Shown here piece by piece: positions 63,986-64,000 of a DNA stretch of 64,000 nt. The DNA lies in contig OZ037773.1 of NCBI GenBank assembly GCA_964035545.1, positions 6,464,251 to 6,528,250 on the forward strand, written 5' to 3'. The position numbers were made by a program, and so were the translations under genes. Within the stretch, counting starts at the first letter, position 1; every line of letters begins with the position of its first letter. The DNA is from Bugula neritina. Lineage: Eukaryota; Bryozoa; Gymnolaemata; Cheilostomatida; Bugulidae. The notes below the pieces were generated by a model. It made no database searches and had not been told where the DNA came from. It saw only the letters and a list, made by a program, of their open reading frames with translations.

Positions 63986-64000
63986 TCAGAATGTGAAGTT
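63986..64000 (-). CDS. Possible last codons of a further NCS-like paralog (cut by window edge)
   Basis: The final kilobase matches the 3' flank of the 242-aa gene at an offset of about 5.89 kb, and in the aligned frame the edge reads Phe-Thr-Phe-stop. A tandem paralog of the 242-aa gene on the minus strand probably continues beyond the window. Confidence 0.3.
   Translation of the reverse strand, partial: NFTF

Overview
The window looks like a piece of an invertebrate animal nuclear genome. It is AT-rich. Its genes are split into small exons (25-225 nt) by short AT-rich introns with GT-AG borders, and tRNA-derived SINEs, small inverted-repeat elements and (TA)n runs lie in introns and between genes. 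The proteins are animal types: secreted von Willebrand factor A (vWA) proteins and neuronal-calcium-sensor (NCS/recoverin-like) EF-hand proteins. The SINE body suggests a lophotrochozoan (mollusc, bryozoan or similar), but the sequence alone does not settle the phylum. All gene models below were spliced by eye from the sequence and from paralog alignment. No transcript data were available.

Layout. 2.1-11.2 kb (minus strand): two tandem eight-exon genes for secreted proteins. Each has a signal peptide, a cysteine-containing pro-region cut up by three conserved Lys-Arg-Ala sites, and a C-terminal vWA domain with a complete MIDAS. 12.5-62.6 kb: a tandem array of eight apparently intact NCS-like genes plus one in-frame-reconstructable copy with a shifted splice donor, one decayed gene and two relics. 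Order: decayed gene (-, 12.5-13.6), 218-aa gene (+, 13.9-17.5), 418-aa gene with a triplicated N-terminal exon (+, 18.9-23.5), relic exon (+, 24.9), 211-aa gene (-, 25.5-28.9), relic of the 218-aa gene (+, 29.3), 276-aa gene (+, 30.8-34.4), 212-aa gene (+, 35.8-39.1), a canonical 195-aa NCS gene (+, 39.8-44.5), 202-aa gene (+, 47.9-50.7), 202-aa gene (-, 52.0-56.2), 242-aa gene (-, 58.1-62.6), and at the right edge the tail of what is probably another paralog.

All array members share one exon plan: a variable first exon starting Met-Gly, an invariant 25-nt second exon, then exons of 49/52, about 169 and about 161 nt and a variable last exon, with intron phases 1-2-0-1-0. The canonical gene keeps the CPxG signature and three full EF-hand loops. 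Its neighbours have lost or altered loops, most often with Asp replacing the final Glu. The array includes a duplicated four-gene block (about 12.3-25.0 kb and 27.3-37.8 kb) in which each copy has lost different members.

The most striking non-coding feature is a near-perfect type I hammerhead ribozyme (about 26.08-26.14 kb, plus strand). It lies in a hairpin-rich segment between two (TA)n tracts inside an intron of the 211-aa gene, in antisense, and looks like a retrozyme or Penelope-like-element remnant.
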